From CG2-30-40-21 sp043806395 (GTDB taxonomy: Bacteria > UBA9089 > CG2-30-40-21), in NCBI GenBank assembly GCA_043806395.1, contig JAZDHC010000140.1, positions 1-7,061 on the forward strand: a DNA stretch of 7,061 nucleotides. The letters are read 5' to 3'. Both the position numbers and the translations under genes were made by a program. Each line of letters opens with the position of its first letter. The first letter of the stretch is position 1. The notes below the pieces were generated by a model. That model was not told where the DNA came from. It saw only the letters and a program-made list of their open reading frames with translations, and did not search any database. This document shows, piece after piece, positions 1-6,032 of the stretch.

Positions 1-170
1 ACCTTTGTTTGAAAGCTTGCGGTTAGTTGAGAGTGCAATATTCCCCCTTAGAAAAGGGGGTTAGGGGGTTGTATTCTGTAGATGATGTCCCCTTGCCCGA
101 AAGGAATCATATGAAAAACGATGAAAGTGAACCGTCCCGAAAAAGATTGACACGACAATAGTATGCACAC
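1..170. other. Intergenic region left of ispG with a hairpin repeat
   Basis: This stretch lies beyond the 3' end of ispG and holds no convincing gene. It contains one copy of the 33-bp hairpin repeat (40-72). The part from about 100 to 160 has no ORF and no T-run terminator for ispG. A short open frame on the plus strand from base 2 to a TAG at 62-64 could be the tail of a gene outside the window, but it is only 20 codons long and ends inside the repeat, so I do not call it. A TTGACA at about 148-153 on the plus strand has no matching -10 box. Confidence 0.5.
40..72. repeat. 33-bp hairpin repeat, left copy of an inverted pair
   Basis: The sequence contains a perfect 7-bp stem, CCCCCTT (43-49) and AAGGGGG (54-60), with the 4-base loop AGAA, followed by TTAGGGGGTTGT. 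Bases 40-72 are the exact reverse complement of 6729-6761. The hairpin has no following T-run on either strand, so it is a poor Rho-independent terminator. Its size, palindromic core and intergenic location fit a REP-like or MITE-like dispersed element. No associated transposase is visible. Confidence 0.85.
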
Positions 171-1217
171 TCACATCCTCCCTATCTCCTCCATCAACAC
201 ATCAACAATCCTTTCCTGCGGCACCTTATAAAGAGGCTCACCTTTCTTAAACAGAAGACCAACACCCTTGCCACAAGCTACCCCTATATCTGCCTCCGAA
301 GCCTCACCAGGACCATTGACAACACAACCCATTACAGCTACGCGAAGGGGCTTTTTTATAATCCTTAGTTTATCTTCAAGGGAATGAACAATCTTTTGAA
401 GGTCAACCTCGGTTCTGCCACAGGTAGGACAAGAGATAAGTTCAATCCCATGCCTTTGCAGATTCAAGGATTGAAGGATTTCATAGGCAGCATAGACCTC
501 TTCCACCGGGTCAGCGGTAAGGGAAACCCTGACAGTATCCCCCAGCCCCATGGATAATAATATCCCTATGCCCACACCAGACCTGATACTCCCAGTCCGA
601 ATAGGTCCTGCCTCAGTGATGCCAATATGAAATGGATATGTGACCATTTGGGACATTAGTTTATACGATTCAATGGTTAGAGGGATATTGGATGCCTTAA
701 GTGAGACAATGATATCAGTAAAATCACACTCCTCTAAAAGGCGTATATGCTCCATGGCTGAGTCCACAAGTGCCTGAGGGGTTATCTCGTGGAATCTTTT
801 TCGATCCACAGAGCCGCTATTTACCCCAATACGAATAGGGATGTTAAATCTTTTAGCCTCTTGGCAGATAAGGCTGACCTTTTCCTTATCTTTAATATTC
901 CCAGGGTTTAGCCTTAATTTATCCACCCCCTGGTTAATTGCCTCTAATGCTAATCGATAATCAAAATGAATATCAGCCACCAGAGGGATATTAATCTGAC
1001 TGCGAATCTGCCCAAGGCATTTAGCAGCAAACATATCAGGCACAGCAACCCTGACAATGGAACATCCAGCATCTTCTAATTGTTTGATTTGAGAAACAGT
1101 GGCTGAAACATCCCGAGTATCTGTCTTGGTCATTGATTGAACAGATATAGGCTGGTTTCCACCGATAGTAAGATTGCTTACCTTTACAGGTGTAGAATTT
1201 CTGCGGGGGATACACAT
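171..1217 (-). CDS. ispG: 4-hydroxy-3-methylbut-2-en-1-yl diphosphate synthase (IspG/GcpE)
   Basis: This is the penultimate enzyme of the MEP isoprenoid pathway. It reductively converts 2-C-methyl-D-erythritol 2,4-cyclodiphosphate to HMBPP using a [4Fe-4S] cluster in the cytoplasm. The 348-residue length is that of the compact bacterial form. The N-terminal TIM-barrel half opens with an RR...V.VSNLTIGG...PISVQSMT block (about 5-30) and contains VADIHFDYRLA (80-90) and LRLNPGNI (101-108). The C-terminal half holds the cluster ligands: Cys263 and Cys266 in SCPTCGR, Cys298 in GCVVNGPGEA, and Glu305. The TEAGPIRTGSIRSGVGIG segment (201-218) is also typical. The ATG at 1217 is preceded by AAGGA with a 7-nt spacer and matches the usual family N-terminus. 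It starts 16 bp after the stop of the upstream signalling gene with no room for a promoter, so the two are probably cotranscribed. No functional link between them is evident. The gene looks intact. Confidence 0.97.
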   Translation of the reverse strand: MCIPRRNSTPVKVSNLTIGGNQPISVQSMTKTDTRDVSATVSQIKQLEDAGCSIVRVAVPDMFAAKCLGQIRSQINIPLVADIHFDYRLALEAINQGVDKLRLNPGNIKDKEKVSLICQEAKRFNIPIRIGVNSGSVDRKRFHEITPQALVDSAMEHIRLLEECDFTDIIVSLKASNIPLTIESYKLMSQMVTYPFHIGITEAGPIRTGSIRSGVGIGILLSMGLGDTVRVSLTADPVEEVYAAYEILQSLNLQRHGIELISCPTCGRTEVDLQKIVHSLEDKLRIIKKPLRVAVMGCVVNGPGEASEADIGVACGKGVGLLFKKGEPLYKVPQERIVDVLMEEIGRM

Positions 1218-1233
1218 TGATTTGTCCTTGCCA

Positions 1234-3231
1234 TTATTTTAGTACGCAGCATTTCATATCATTAGCCACTCTTTCAAAATCCTGATAATTATAAATATCC
1301 CTGTCCCTGTTTGTTGCACATTCAGTAGACATGGTTAAGAGGGAATGTCTTTCTTTATCCCGGAGGATATATCCCCGTTGCACATCATCCTTATGATAAC
1401 AGGAATGGATGCGTCTATCAAACTCAGAGGTTATCTGTTTAGAAAGCATATCAACGGTATCAGGAGAGGTAATAACCACAAAATTATCTCCACCGATATG
1501 TCCAATAAAATCGTCCTCATTGCCAGAAGTCTTTATGACCTCTCGCAAGATTTCTGCAACTAATTTAAGCACCTCATCCCCATGAAGAAGTCCGTAAACA
1601 TCATTAAATGCCTTGAAATTATCCAGATCAATTCGAATCATACCAAATTTTTTTGAGGAGTTATTTATTCGATTAAGGATATCTGATTCAATACATGTCG
1701 TTCCTGCCAATCCGGTTAATGGATTTACATCCTTTTCATGATCAATCCGTCTTAAATGAGCATTAATCCTAGCTACAAGTTCGCGAAGGTTAAAAGGCTT
1801 TGGAAGATAATCATCCGCACCACTTTCCAGAATAGCTATTTCATCATCAATGCTTCCAGCTGTAGAGATAACAATAATAGGGATATTGGCTGTTCTTGGA
1901 TCACGGCTCAATCTGCGGCATAACGAATGACTATCCATATCTGGAAGAAAGACATCTAAGATAACCAGATTAGGCTTAATTTCATATATTTTTTGTAGAG
2001 CAGATTCACCAGTTTGAGAGGTCATTGCCTCAAATCCTTCCATTTCAAGAGAGCCTTTAATCGCTCCTGCTGTCCATGGTTCATCATCAACAATCAATAT
2101 TTTTTTAGATTTAATATTTTTGCGGGATACAGACTTAAACAGATTTCTTTCTTCAGCAATAGCACCAGAAAAGGCATCTATTACCCTTAAATCAAAATCT
2201 CTCCCTGCACCTAACCGTAATTCACTCAAGGCACCATCAAAAGATAGGGGTTCCCTGTAAGGTCGCGATGAAACCATAGCACCAAAGGCGTCAACTACCT
2301 TTATAATTCTTGCCCCGATAGGGATGTCTTCCCCTTTCAAGCCATCTGGATACCCTTTGCCATCTAAAGATTCATGATGATGCCGCACACATTTTAATAT
2401 TTCATCAGGCAATCCAACATCAGATAAGATTTTTTCACCAACAATCGAATGCGACTGAATAGTTTTTACCTCTCCTTCTGTCAATTTTCCTGGTTTTTTC
2501 AATATTTCTTCATTAATATAGAGTTTTCCGACATCATAAATAAAGGCAGCAATCTGCAATGCTCTTGTCTGAGCGTGTGATAAGCCTAATTCATTAGCAA
2601 TAGCAGCCACATAAACAGACTTTTTCTCTGAATGTCCAGAAATGTAGGCATCCTTTTCCTCTACCATTTTACTCAATGAATTAGCTATTTTGTATGCTTC
2701 TTCAAAAACATCATTATCTCCATATGCAGCAAGGGTTTTCATCATAGGTTGGACAAGATTTTTTATCTTTGTATTAATATTATCATGATTTGCAATAGCA
2801 GGTATTTCATAAAGAGAGGAAAGAATCTTTAGCTTGGAAGTAATTTCTAAGTTGTCAGGGTCAATATCTAATAATTGCCTTAATATTTTTTCTGCCAGAG
2901 GAAGATAATCTTTATTATCTTTTGTTTTTTCAAAATAAATTTCAGCTAAAAGAATGCAACTTTCTTTTTTTTCTGGATAGATACTGATAGCTTTCTTTAG
3001 AGACAGGATAGCCTCATTTATCTTGCCTTGTTGATAAAGCTTTACGGCAGAATCATGATATGCCTGACTTTCCTGATCATTTAAGAACCGTTCAACCTCA
3101 CCCTTCTTGAATCTCCAGCCCTTTCCAATCTTAATCCCTCGAATCTTTCCAGACTCAACCCATCTATATACTGTCAGGAGTTTAAGCCGAAGAATCTTGG
3201 ATATGTCTTCTATGGTCAAAAGATCTTCCAT
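1234..3231 (-). CDS. HTH-TPR-HD-GYP-receiver-GGDEF-like signalling protein with substituted catalytic motifs
   Basis: A soluble multidomain signal-transduction protein with no membrane segment. Residue numbers count from the upstream ATG at 3243. Domains in order: excisionase/MerR-type helix-turn-helix (about 8-55, ending in GWRFKKGEVERFL); two TPR-like helical hairpins (about 60-140); HD-GYP domain (about 200-365); receiver (about 380-500); GGDEF-like domain (about 505-640). HD-GYP domains normally hydrolyse cyclic di-GMP. Here His204, His265, His288-290, the GYP of 297-299 and Asp318 are present, but the HD dyad reads Tyr236-Asp237. The receiver is complete: Asp386/Asp387, phosphoacceptor Asp430, Ser460/Thr461, Lys482. 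The last domain keeps IDLDNFKAFND, but its signature is GGDNF (584-588), so cyclase activity is doubtful. Start choice: ATG at 3231 follows a GGGGGG tract by 4 nt, whereas the in-frame ATG at 3243 has no ribosome binding site, so I use 3231 (665 aa). A sigma-70 promoter lies upstream and ispG follows. A regulatory or sensory role is inferred; the target is unknown. Confidence 0.9.
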   Translation of the reverse strand: MEDLLTIEDISKILRLKLLTVYRWVESGKIRGIKIGKGWRFKKGEVERFLNDQESQAYHDSAVKLYQQGKINEAILSLKKAISIYPEKKESCILLAEIYFEKTKDNKDYLPLAEKILRQLLDIDPDNLEITSKLKILSSLYEIPAIANHDNINTKIKNLVQPMMKTLAAYGDNDVFEEAYKIANSLSKMVEEKDAYISGHSEKKSVYVAAIANELGLSHAQTRALQIAAFIYDVGKLYINEEILKKPGKLTEGEVKTIQSHSIVGEKILSDVGLPDEILKCVRHHHESLDGKGYPDGLKGEDIPIGARIIKVVDAFGAMVSSRPYREPLSFDGALSELRLGAGRDFDLRVIDAFSGAIAEERNLFKSVSRKNIKSKKILIVDDEPWTAGAIKGSLEMEGFEAMTSQTGESALQKIYEIKPNLVILDVFLPDMDSHSLCRRLSRDPRTANIPIIVISTAGSIDDEIAILESGADDYLPKPFNLRELVARINAHLRRIDHEKDVNPLTGLAGTTCIESDILNRINNSSKKFGMIRIDLDNFKAFNDVYGLLHGDEVLKLVAEILREVIKTSGNEDDFIGHIGGDNFVVITSPDTVDMLSKQITSEFDRRIHSCYHKDDVQRGYILRDKERHSLLTMSTECATNRDRDIYNYQDFERVANDMKCCVLK

Positions 3232-3292
3232 TATGCCCCCCATTTAATAGTTGTCAGCTGCATCAGATTACCTACCTCAAACTATTACATAT

Positions 3293-3321
3293 AGTATACC
3301 TTATTTTATCTTTTTTGTCAA
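3293..3321 (-). promoter_or_regulatory. Sigma-70 promoter of the signalling gene and ispG
   Basis: On the minus strand a perfect -35 box TTGACA (3316-3321) is followed by a 17-bp spacer and TATACT (3293-3298), a 5/6 match to the -10 consensus. Predicted transcription start is near 3286, giving a leader of roughly 55 nt to the ATG at 3231. It sits just beyond the terminator of the preceding gene, which supports a transcript boundary here. Confidence 0.75.
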
Positions 3322-3336
3322 TATATAAAACACACC

Positions 3337-3370
3337 AAAAGGCAAGGGCAATTAATTGCCATTGCCTTTT
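3337..3370. terminator. Palindromic, probably bidirectional Rho-independent terminator
   Basis: A 34-base palindrome centred at 3353/3354. The outer stem pairs AAAAGGCAA with TTGCCTTTT (9 bp). After one mismatch, the inner stem pairs GGCAA with TTGCC around a TTAA loop. It runs into T-rich sequence on both strands: TTTTT on plus, and TTTT then GGTGTGTTTT on minus. It lies 43 bases beyond the PEP-CTERM stop codon and 16 bp before the -35 box of the next minus-strand gene, so ending the upstream minus-strand transcript is its likely role. Confidence 0.8.
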
Positions 3371-3380
3371 TGAGCCAGAG

Positions 3381-3407
3381 AGGGCAGGTGCAAGACCTGC
3401 CACTACA
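3381..3407 (-). repeat. GTAG...GGCAG hairpin repeat, copy 1
   Basis: A perfect 7-bp stem, GGCAGGT (3383-3389) and ACCTGCC (3395-3401), encloses a 5-base loop. Read on the minus strand, it begins GTAGTGGCAGG and continues CCTGCCCTCT. This parallels the plus-strand hairpin at 6797-6824, which begins GTAGGGGCAG and ends CTGTCCTCT. The shared flanks as well as the stem suggest a dispersed repeat family rather than two unrelated hairpins. It lies 6 bases past the PEP-CTERM stop codon and may also help stabilise the mRNA 3' end. Confidence 0.6.
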
Positions 3408-3412
3408 CATCA

Positions 3413-4123
3413 TTATCGTCTACTTCTCTTTTTTGCTTTAGCCCCTATCAGACCTACAAGCCCACTTCCCAGAAGAATAAGTGTACATGGCTCTGGAACC
3501 GCATTCGCTTTAGTAGAATAGGTAATATCCCACTTAGGAGCATACTTCTGTCCATAGCAACTATTATCACTGGAAACAAAATTTGCGTATCCGGATGGAC
3601 CACCCTTTTCCTCCATTAAGAGCAAGCCATAATTTTTGCTCGTTTCACTCGTCCATTGCTGAACCATTTCGGTGATGTCCCAGCTATACCATTGTTGTTT
3701 GCCATTAACAGTAGTTATGTCATATACATCCGAGGCATATGCCCCACCGCTCCATGCAACACCATATCCATTATCAAAATACGAAGCCTTTGACTCATTC
3801 CAATCCTCTGTCAGTCTGTAAGCACCAACCGGAAGATTGTATCTATTTCCACAGACTCGATACATACTCAGGGTTGCCTTTTCAATCTTTGCCTCTTTGG
3901 AAATACTAACAGCTGTCGGCTCATATTTGAGCAATCCCCTTCGATCCATGCAACTATCTGTTCCTATCTGGATATACCCATAACTGCCATATGTCGTATT
4001 CCCCTTGCTCATTATCGTGGTATCAATACCACCTGTTGAATTTGGTTGATAGGTAATACTCTCAGCTTCGGCTAAAGAAACAAGAGCCATTCCAATTAAA
4101 ACACTTACAGCTAATTTTAACAT
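3413..4123 (-). CDS. Secreted DNRLRE-domain protein with PEP-CTERM sorting signal
   Basis: A 236-residue exported protein, read as the downstream half of a longer frame that starts at 4798. An independent start is supported by AAGGAGGT 10 nt before the ATG at 4121-4123 and by a signal peptide beginning exactly there (hydrophobic residues about 3-17, probable cleavage after an AEA or SLA site near residue 20). The body resembles the DNRLRE family of beta-sandwich extracellular domains: an early D-T-x-I strand with YG, R-x-LL-x-Y, KATLSMY, YRLTEDWNES, SWDITEMVQQW and NYGLLL. Three body cysteines (DSCMD, RVCGN, DNSCYG) could form disulfides. The C-terminus has VPEP at 209-212, a hydrophobic segment and an Arg/Lys tail, the tripartite signal recognised by exosortase in exopolysaccharide-producing diderm bacteria. 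Likely a surface or matrix protein; ligand unknown. A terminator follows. No stop codon separates it from the sugar transferase upstream. Confidence 0.85.
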   Translation of the reverse strand: MLKLAVSVLIGMALVSLAEAESITYQPNSTGGIDTTIMSKGNTTYGSYGYIQIGTDSCMDRRGLLKYEPTAVSISKEAKIEKATLSMYRVCGNRYNLPVGAYRLTEDWNESKASYFDNGYGVAWSGGAYASDVYDITTVNGKQQWYSWDITEMVQQWTSETSKNYGLLLMEEKGGPSGYANFVSSDNSCYGQKYAPKWDITYSTKANAVPEPCTLILLGSGLVGLIGAKAKKRSRR

Positions 4124-4798
4124 ATTCTCTCTACCTCCTTGAATAATTTTCCTTCCCAATAGAATGTGAAGTTTTTTGCCTTGATTATAAAGTATGTCTC
4201 CAAAATAATACTCTCGAAACAGTATCTTAAGTATTACAAAAAAGATGAGCTTTATATCATGCCCAAACGAGGGCTTATTTGCGTATTTCAAATCCCAGAA
4301 CACCTTCTCATGCACAGTAACATCAACAGCATCATCTGAAAAACCATATTGGATCTCAGATGGGCCAAAGAGTCCTGGCTTTACATGCAATCTTTTCCCT
4401 TGAAGGACTTCATGCTTCTCCACATCAAAGGGTCTCTCAGGTCTTGGTCCAACCACGCTCATATGTCCCATTAACACATTAATAAACTGTGGAATTTCAT
4501 CCAATCCAAACCTTCTCAGTAAACTACCCAAAGGTATTATTCTTGGATCATTAGTCGTAACATCCACCGGACCCGTATGCTTTTCTGCATCATTAACCAT
4601 GGTACGAAATTTATAGATATGAAACACCTCCCCTCTTTTCCCCACCCGTTCCTGTTTATAAAACACAGGACCTGACGATACTATTTTTATCAAAATGGGG
4701 ATAATAATAAAAAATGGGAACGCAATCAACAAACCAGTAACAGCAATAACAACATCCAATCCTCTTTTTCCTTTTTTCAAGTAAAATCCCTTTTCCAT
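3413..4798 (-). CDS. Small polyprenyl-phosphate sugar transferase (PglC-like), frame running on into the PEP-CTERM protein
   Basis: Residues 1 to about 200 form a complete monotopic phosphoglycosyl transferase. This family transfers a sugar phosphate from a nucleotide sugar to undecaprenyl phosphate at the inner membrane, the first step of exopolysaccharide or glycan assembly. Visible marks are KRGLD (11-15), a hydrophobic re-entrant segment (about 15-40), GPVFYKQERVGKRG (43-56), YKFRTM (62-67), AEKHTGPV (71-78), NDPRIIPLG (83-91), the catalytic Asp100-Glu101 in LDEIPQ, and VVGPRPERP (115-123). The multi-helix N-terminal region of long WbaP/WcaJ-type enzymes is absent. The ATG at 4798 has AAGGAGG 5 nt upstream. 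The enzyme would normally end near residue 200-220, but the frame continues without a stop into the secreted protein, giving 461 codons. Codon 220 is CAA, one base from TAA and directly before the next gene's GGAGGT. I favour two adjacent genes with a lost stop over a planned fusion, but a real fusion is possible. The sugar specificity cannot be read. Confidence 0.85.
   Translation of the reverse strand: MEKGFYLKKGKRGLDVVIAVTGLLIAFPFFIIIPILIKIVSSGPVFYKQERVGKRGEVFHIYKFRTMVNDAEKHTGPVDVTTNDPRIIPLGSLLRRFGLDEIPQFINVLMGHMSVVGPRPERPFDVEKHEVLQGKRLHVKPGLFGPSEIQYGFSDDAVDVTVHEKVFWDLKYANKPSFGHDIKLIFFVILKILFREYYFGDILYNQGKKLHILLGRKIIQGGRENMLKLAVSVLIGMALVSLAEAESITYQPNSTGGIDTTIMSKGNTTYGSYGYIQIGTDSCMDRRGLLKYEPTAVSISKEAKIEKATLSMYRVCGNRYNLPVGAYRLTEDWNESKASYFDNGYGVAWSGGAYASDVYDITTVNGKQQWYSWDITEMVQQWTSETSKNYGLLLMEEKGGPSGYANFVSSDNSCYGQKYAPKWDITYSTKANAVPEPCTLILLGSGLVGLIGAKAKKRSRR
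4111..4138 (-). promoter_or_regulatory. Internal ribosome binding site deciding the start of the PEP-CTERM gene
   Basis: Read on the minus strand, AAGGAGGT (4134-4141 region) precedes the ATG at 4121-4123 by 10 nt, inside an open frame that began 675 bases earlier. A near-perfect anti-SD match exactly before a signal peptide is strong evidence that translation initiates here, whether or not ribosomes also arrive from upstream. Confidence 0.75.
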
Positions 4799-4835
4799 TT
4801 TCTCCTCCTTGATTTATTCTTTTGGTCTTAATTAA

Positions 4836-4864
4836 TATATACCACATTTTTTGGGTTTTGTCAA
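4836..4864 (-). promoter_or_regulatory. Sigma-70 promoter of the sugar transferase gene
   Basis: On the minus strand TTGACA (4859-4864) is followed by a 17-bp spacer and TATATA (4836-4841). A 19-bp spacer would give the closer match TATATT. The start codon is about 40 bp downstream, so the leader would be about 30 nt. The -35 is a full match; the exact -10 register is uncertain. Confidence 0.65.
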
Positions 4865-4996
4865 TATTATTCTTATCTTTTCTTGCGTTTTCTGATATAT
4901 CTTTATCGATATCCCTTCATAATTCCCTTCTGACTCATTGATTGTTGGCATTTGAACCTGCCATTTTTTTTTATTTTTCTTCCAGTAGCTTTTTGA
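4865..4996. other. AT-rich spacer between divergent promoters
   Basis: This is the core of a 270-bp gap between the divergently transcribed sugar transferase and hdrC genes. It has no ORF with a ribosome binding site. It contains a short inverted repeat GATAT...ATATC near 4893-4913 and a T-rich run near 4965-4980. Nothing here matches an operator or riboswitch that I recognise. Confidence 0.4.
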
Positions 4997-5026
4997 TTGA
5001 CATATCTGCTTGTCGTATGTTATAAT
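4997..5026 (+). promoter_or_regulatory. Perfect extended -10 sigma-70 promoter of hdrC
   Basis: TTGACA (4997-5002), an 18-bp spacer ending in TGT, and TATAAT (5021-5026) form two 6/6 consensus hexamers with an extended -10 TGn element. Predicted start is near 5033, leaving a leader of about 36 nt to the ATG at 5069, which has AAGGAG at 5054-5059 with a 9-nt spacer. Such a promoter predicts strong, largely constitutive expression unless repressed. No operator-like dyad overlaps it visibly. Confidence 0.85.
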
Positions 5027-5068
5027 TATTAATGTTTACCATTTTACCTTGAGAAGGAGTAATACATT

Positions 5069-5599
5069 ATGAACAAAGGATTTGCTTTGCAAGTAACAGA
5101 AAAAAGCCATGAAAATGTAAATAAGTGTCTTCAATGTCTGAAATGTACCTCAGGCTGTCCCATTGCTTCATGGATGGATTACAGACCAAACCAGATTAAT
5201 CGTATGATCCAGATGGGAGACAAGGATAAGGTGCTTGGCTCATCTACTATCTGGCTGTGCGTGGGATGTCAGACTTGTGTTACTCGGTGTCCGATGAAGA
5301 TAAATATTCCGCATCTTATGGATTCGTTGCGGGAGATAGCAGTGAAAGAAAAAGTATCCAAAGAGCCAAATATCACGATATTTCATCAACTGTTTCTTAA
5401 TAGTGTTAAAAGATGGGGCAGGGTGCATGAATTGGAGTTGATTGGGTTGTATAAGCTAAAGAGCAGACAGTTTTTTCAGGATATGGAGCTGGGGAAGCAG
5501 ATGTTTCTGAAGGGTAAACTTGCCCTTTTGCCGTCTTGTGTTCGGGATAAAAAAGGGATGGGGAAGATTTTTAAGAGGGCGGGGAAATATAATGGATGA
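5069..5599 (+). CDS. hdrC: Heterodisulfide reductase subunit C-like iron-sulfur protein
   Basis: A 176-residue cytoplasmic electron-transfer protein with two [4Fe-4S] ferredoxin-type motifs: Cys20, 23, 26 and 30 (CLQCLKCTSGCP) and Cys64, 67, 70 and 74 (CVGCQTCVTRCP). Spacing, length, the RPNQINRMIQMG segment (39-50) and the IWLCVGC context are typical of HdrC. There is no membrane segment, so it belongs to the soluble HdrABC type and not the HdrDE type. HdrC passes electrons between the flavoprotein HdrA and the HdrB site that reduces a disulfide in methanogens. In bacteria, related subunits serve flavin-based bifurcation or sulfur metabolism, and the true substrate here is unknown. HdrB begins at 6888, but three unrelated genes intervene. 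No hdrA is in the window. The end of the protein (LALLPSCVRDKKGMGKIFKRA) matches normal HdrC C-termini, so the gene itself is not truncated by the intervening genes. Confidence 0.9.
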   Translation: MNKGFALQVTEKSHENVNKCLQCLKCTSGCPIASWMDYRPNQINRMIQMGDKDKVLGSSTIWLCVGCQTCVTRCPMKINIPHLMDSLREIAVKEKVSKEPNITIFHQLFLNSVKRWGRVHELELIGLYKLKSRQFFQDMELGKQMFLKGKLALLPSCVRDKKGMGKIFKRAGKYNG

Positions 5600-5611
5600 G
5601 GTAGGTTATTT

Positions 5612-6031
5612 ATGACGATTCAAACGGTTCGAACAATTCAAACAGTAGTTGACCGTTGGGTAAAGCAGGCTCTTCATGACCTTGAGAGTGCCAAAAAGAA
5701 TATGGAGATTGGGGTTTATGATGTTTGTCTGGTTCTTTGTGAACAGGCAGCGGAGAAAATGCTGAAGGCATTGTACATCAAAACAACTGGCAAAGAATTT
5801 CCTCCCAAGATTCACTCGTTAGAAAAACTTATGGCTCTTGTGGGAATGCAAGATGAACTGTGTGAAATGATACTTGAGCTTGATGATTATTACTGTGCTC
5901 TGAGATATCCAGATATAGCCGAAGAAATGCCTTATGAACTTTGTAATAAGGATGATGCCAATGATGGAGTTGAAAAGGCTGAAGAGATTATTAACATAGT
6001 TAGCGAAAGAATTTTAACGATAGGTGGTTAA
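5612..6031 (+). CDS. HEPN domain protein, partner of the adjacent nucleotidyltransferase
   Basis: A 139-residue all-helical HEPN protein. The hallmark helix is VYDVCLVLCEQAAEKMLKA (about 35-53), followed by PPKIHSLEKL (64-73) and ALRYPDI (96-102). These match the HEPN group encoded beside minimal nucleotidyltransferases. HEPN partners in characterised HepT/MntA toxin-antitoxin pairs are RNases using an RX4-6H motif near the C-terminal helix. I see no such motif there; an R15-x6-H22 pairing lies in the first helix and is unlikely to be equivalent. Toxic RNase activity is therefore not supported. The ATG at 5612 is 12 bp past the hdrC stop with only a modest GAGG-type site. Residues 2-12 hold a near-exact TIQTV duplication reflecting an 18-bp tandem repeat (5615-5650 region), so the extreme N-terminus may be variable. 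The nucleotidyltransferase start follows the stop by one base. Confidence 0.85.
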   Translation: MTIQTVRTIQTVVDRWVKQALHDLESAKKNMEIGVYDVCLVLCEQAAEKMLKALYIKTTGKEFPPKIHSLEKLMALVGMQDELCEMILELDDYYCALRYPDIAEEMPYELCNKDDANDGVEKAEEIINIVSERILTIGG

Positions 6032-6032
6032 G

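Noticed and set aside
43..60. Hairpin as the Rho-independent terminator of ispG
   Set aside because: No T-run follows the stem on the minus strand, and it lies more than 100 bases from the stop codon. It is better explained as a dispersed repeat.
2..64. Possible C-terminal tail of a plus-strand gene entering from the left
   Set aside because: Only 20 codons, ending inside a dispersed repeat. Cannot be distinguished from chance.
1345..1563. Plus-strand open frame of 72 codons
   Set aside because: It lies wholly antisense to the GGDEF-like domain, has no ribosome binding site and no recognisable protein features.
3315..3521. Plus-strand open frame of 68 codons
   Set aside because: It crosses the terminator palindrome, a hairpin repeat and the antisense of the PEP-CTERM tail. 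Its composition is repeat-derived and not protein-like.
4656..4847. Minus-strand 63-codon frame overlapping the sugar transferase start
   Set aside because: It is out of frame with a clearly conserved enzyme and begins upstream of that gene's ribosome binding site.
5240..5428. Minus-strand frame opposite hdrC
   Set aside because: It is antisense to the second iron-sulfur motif with no start signal.
5606..5815. Minus-strand frame opposite the HEPN gene
   Set aside because: It is a shadow of a conserved coding region with no ribosome binding site.
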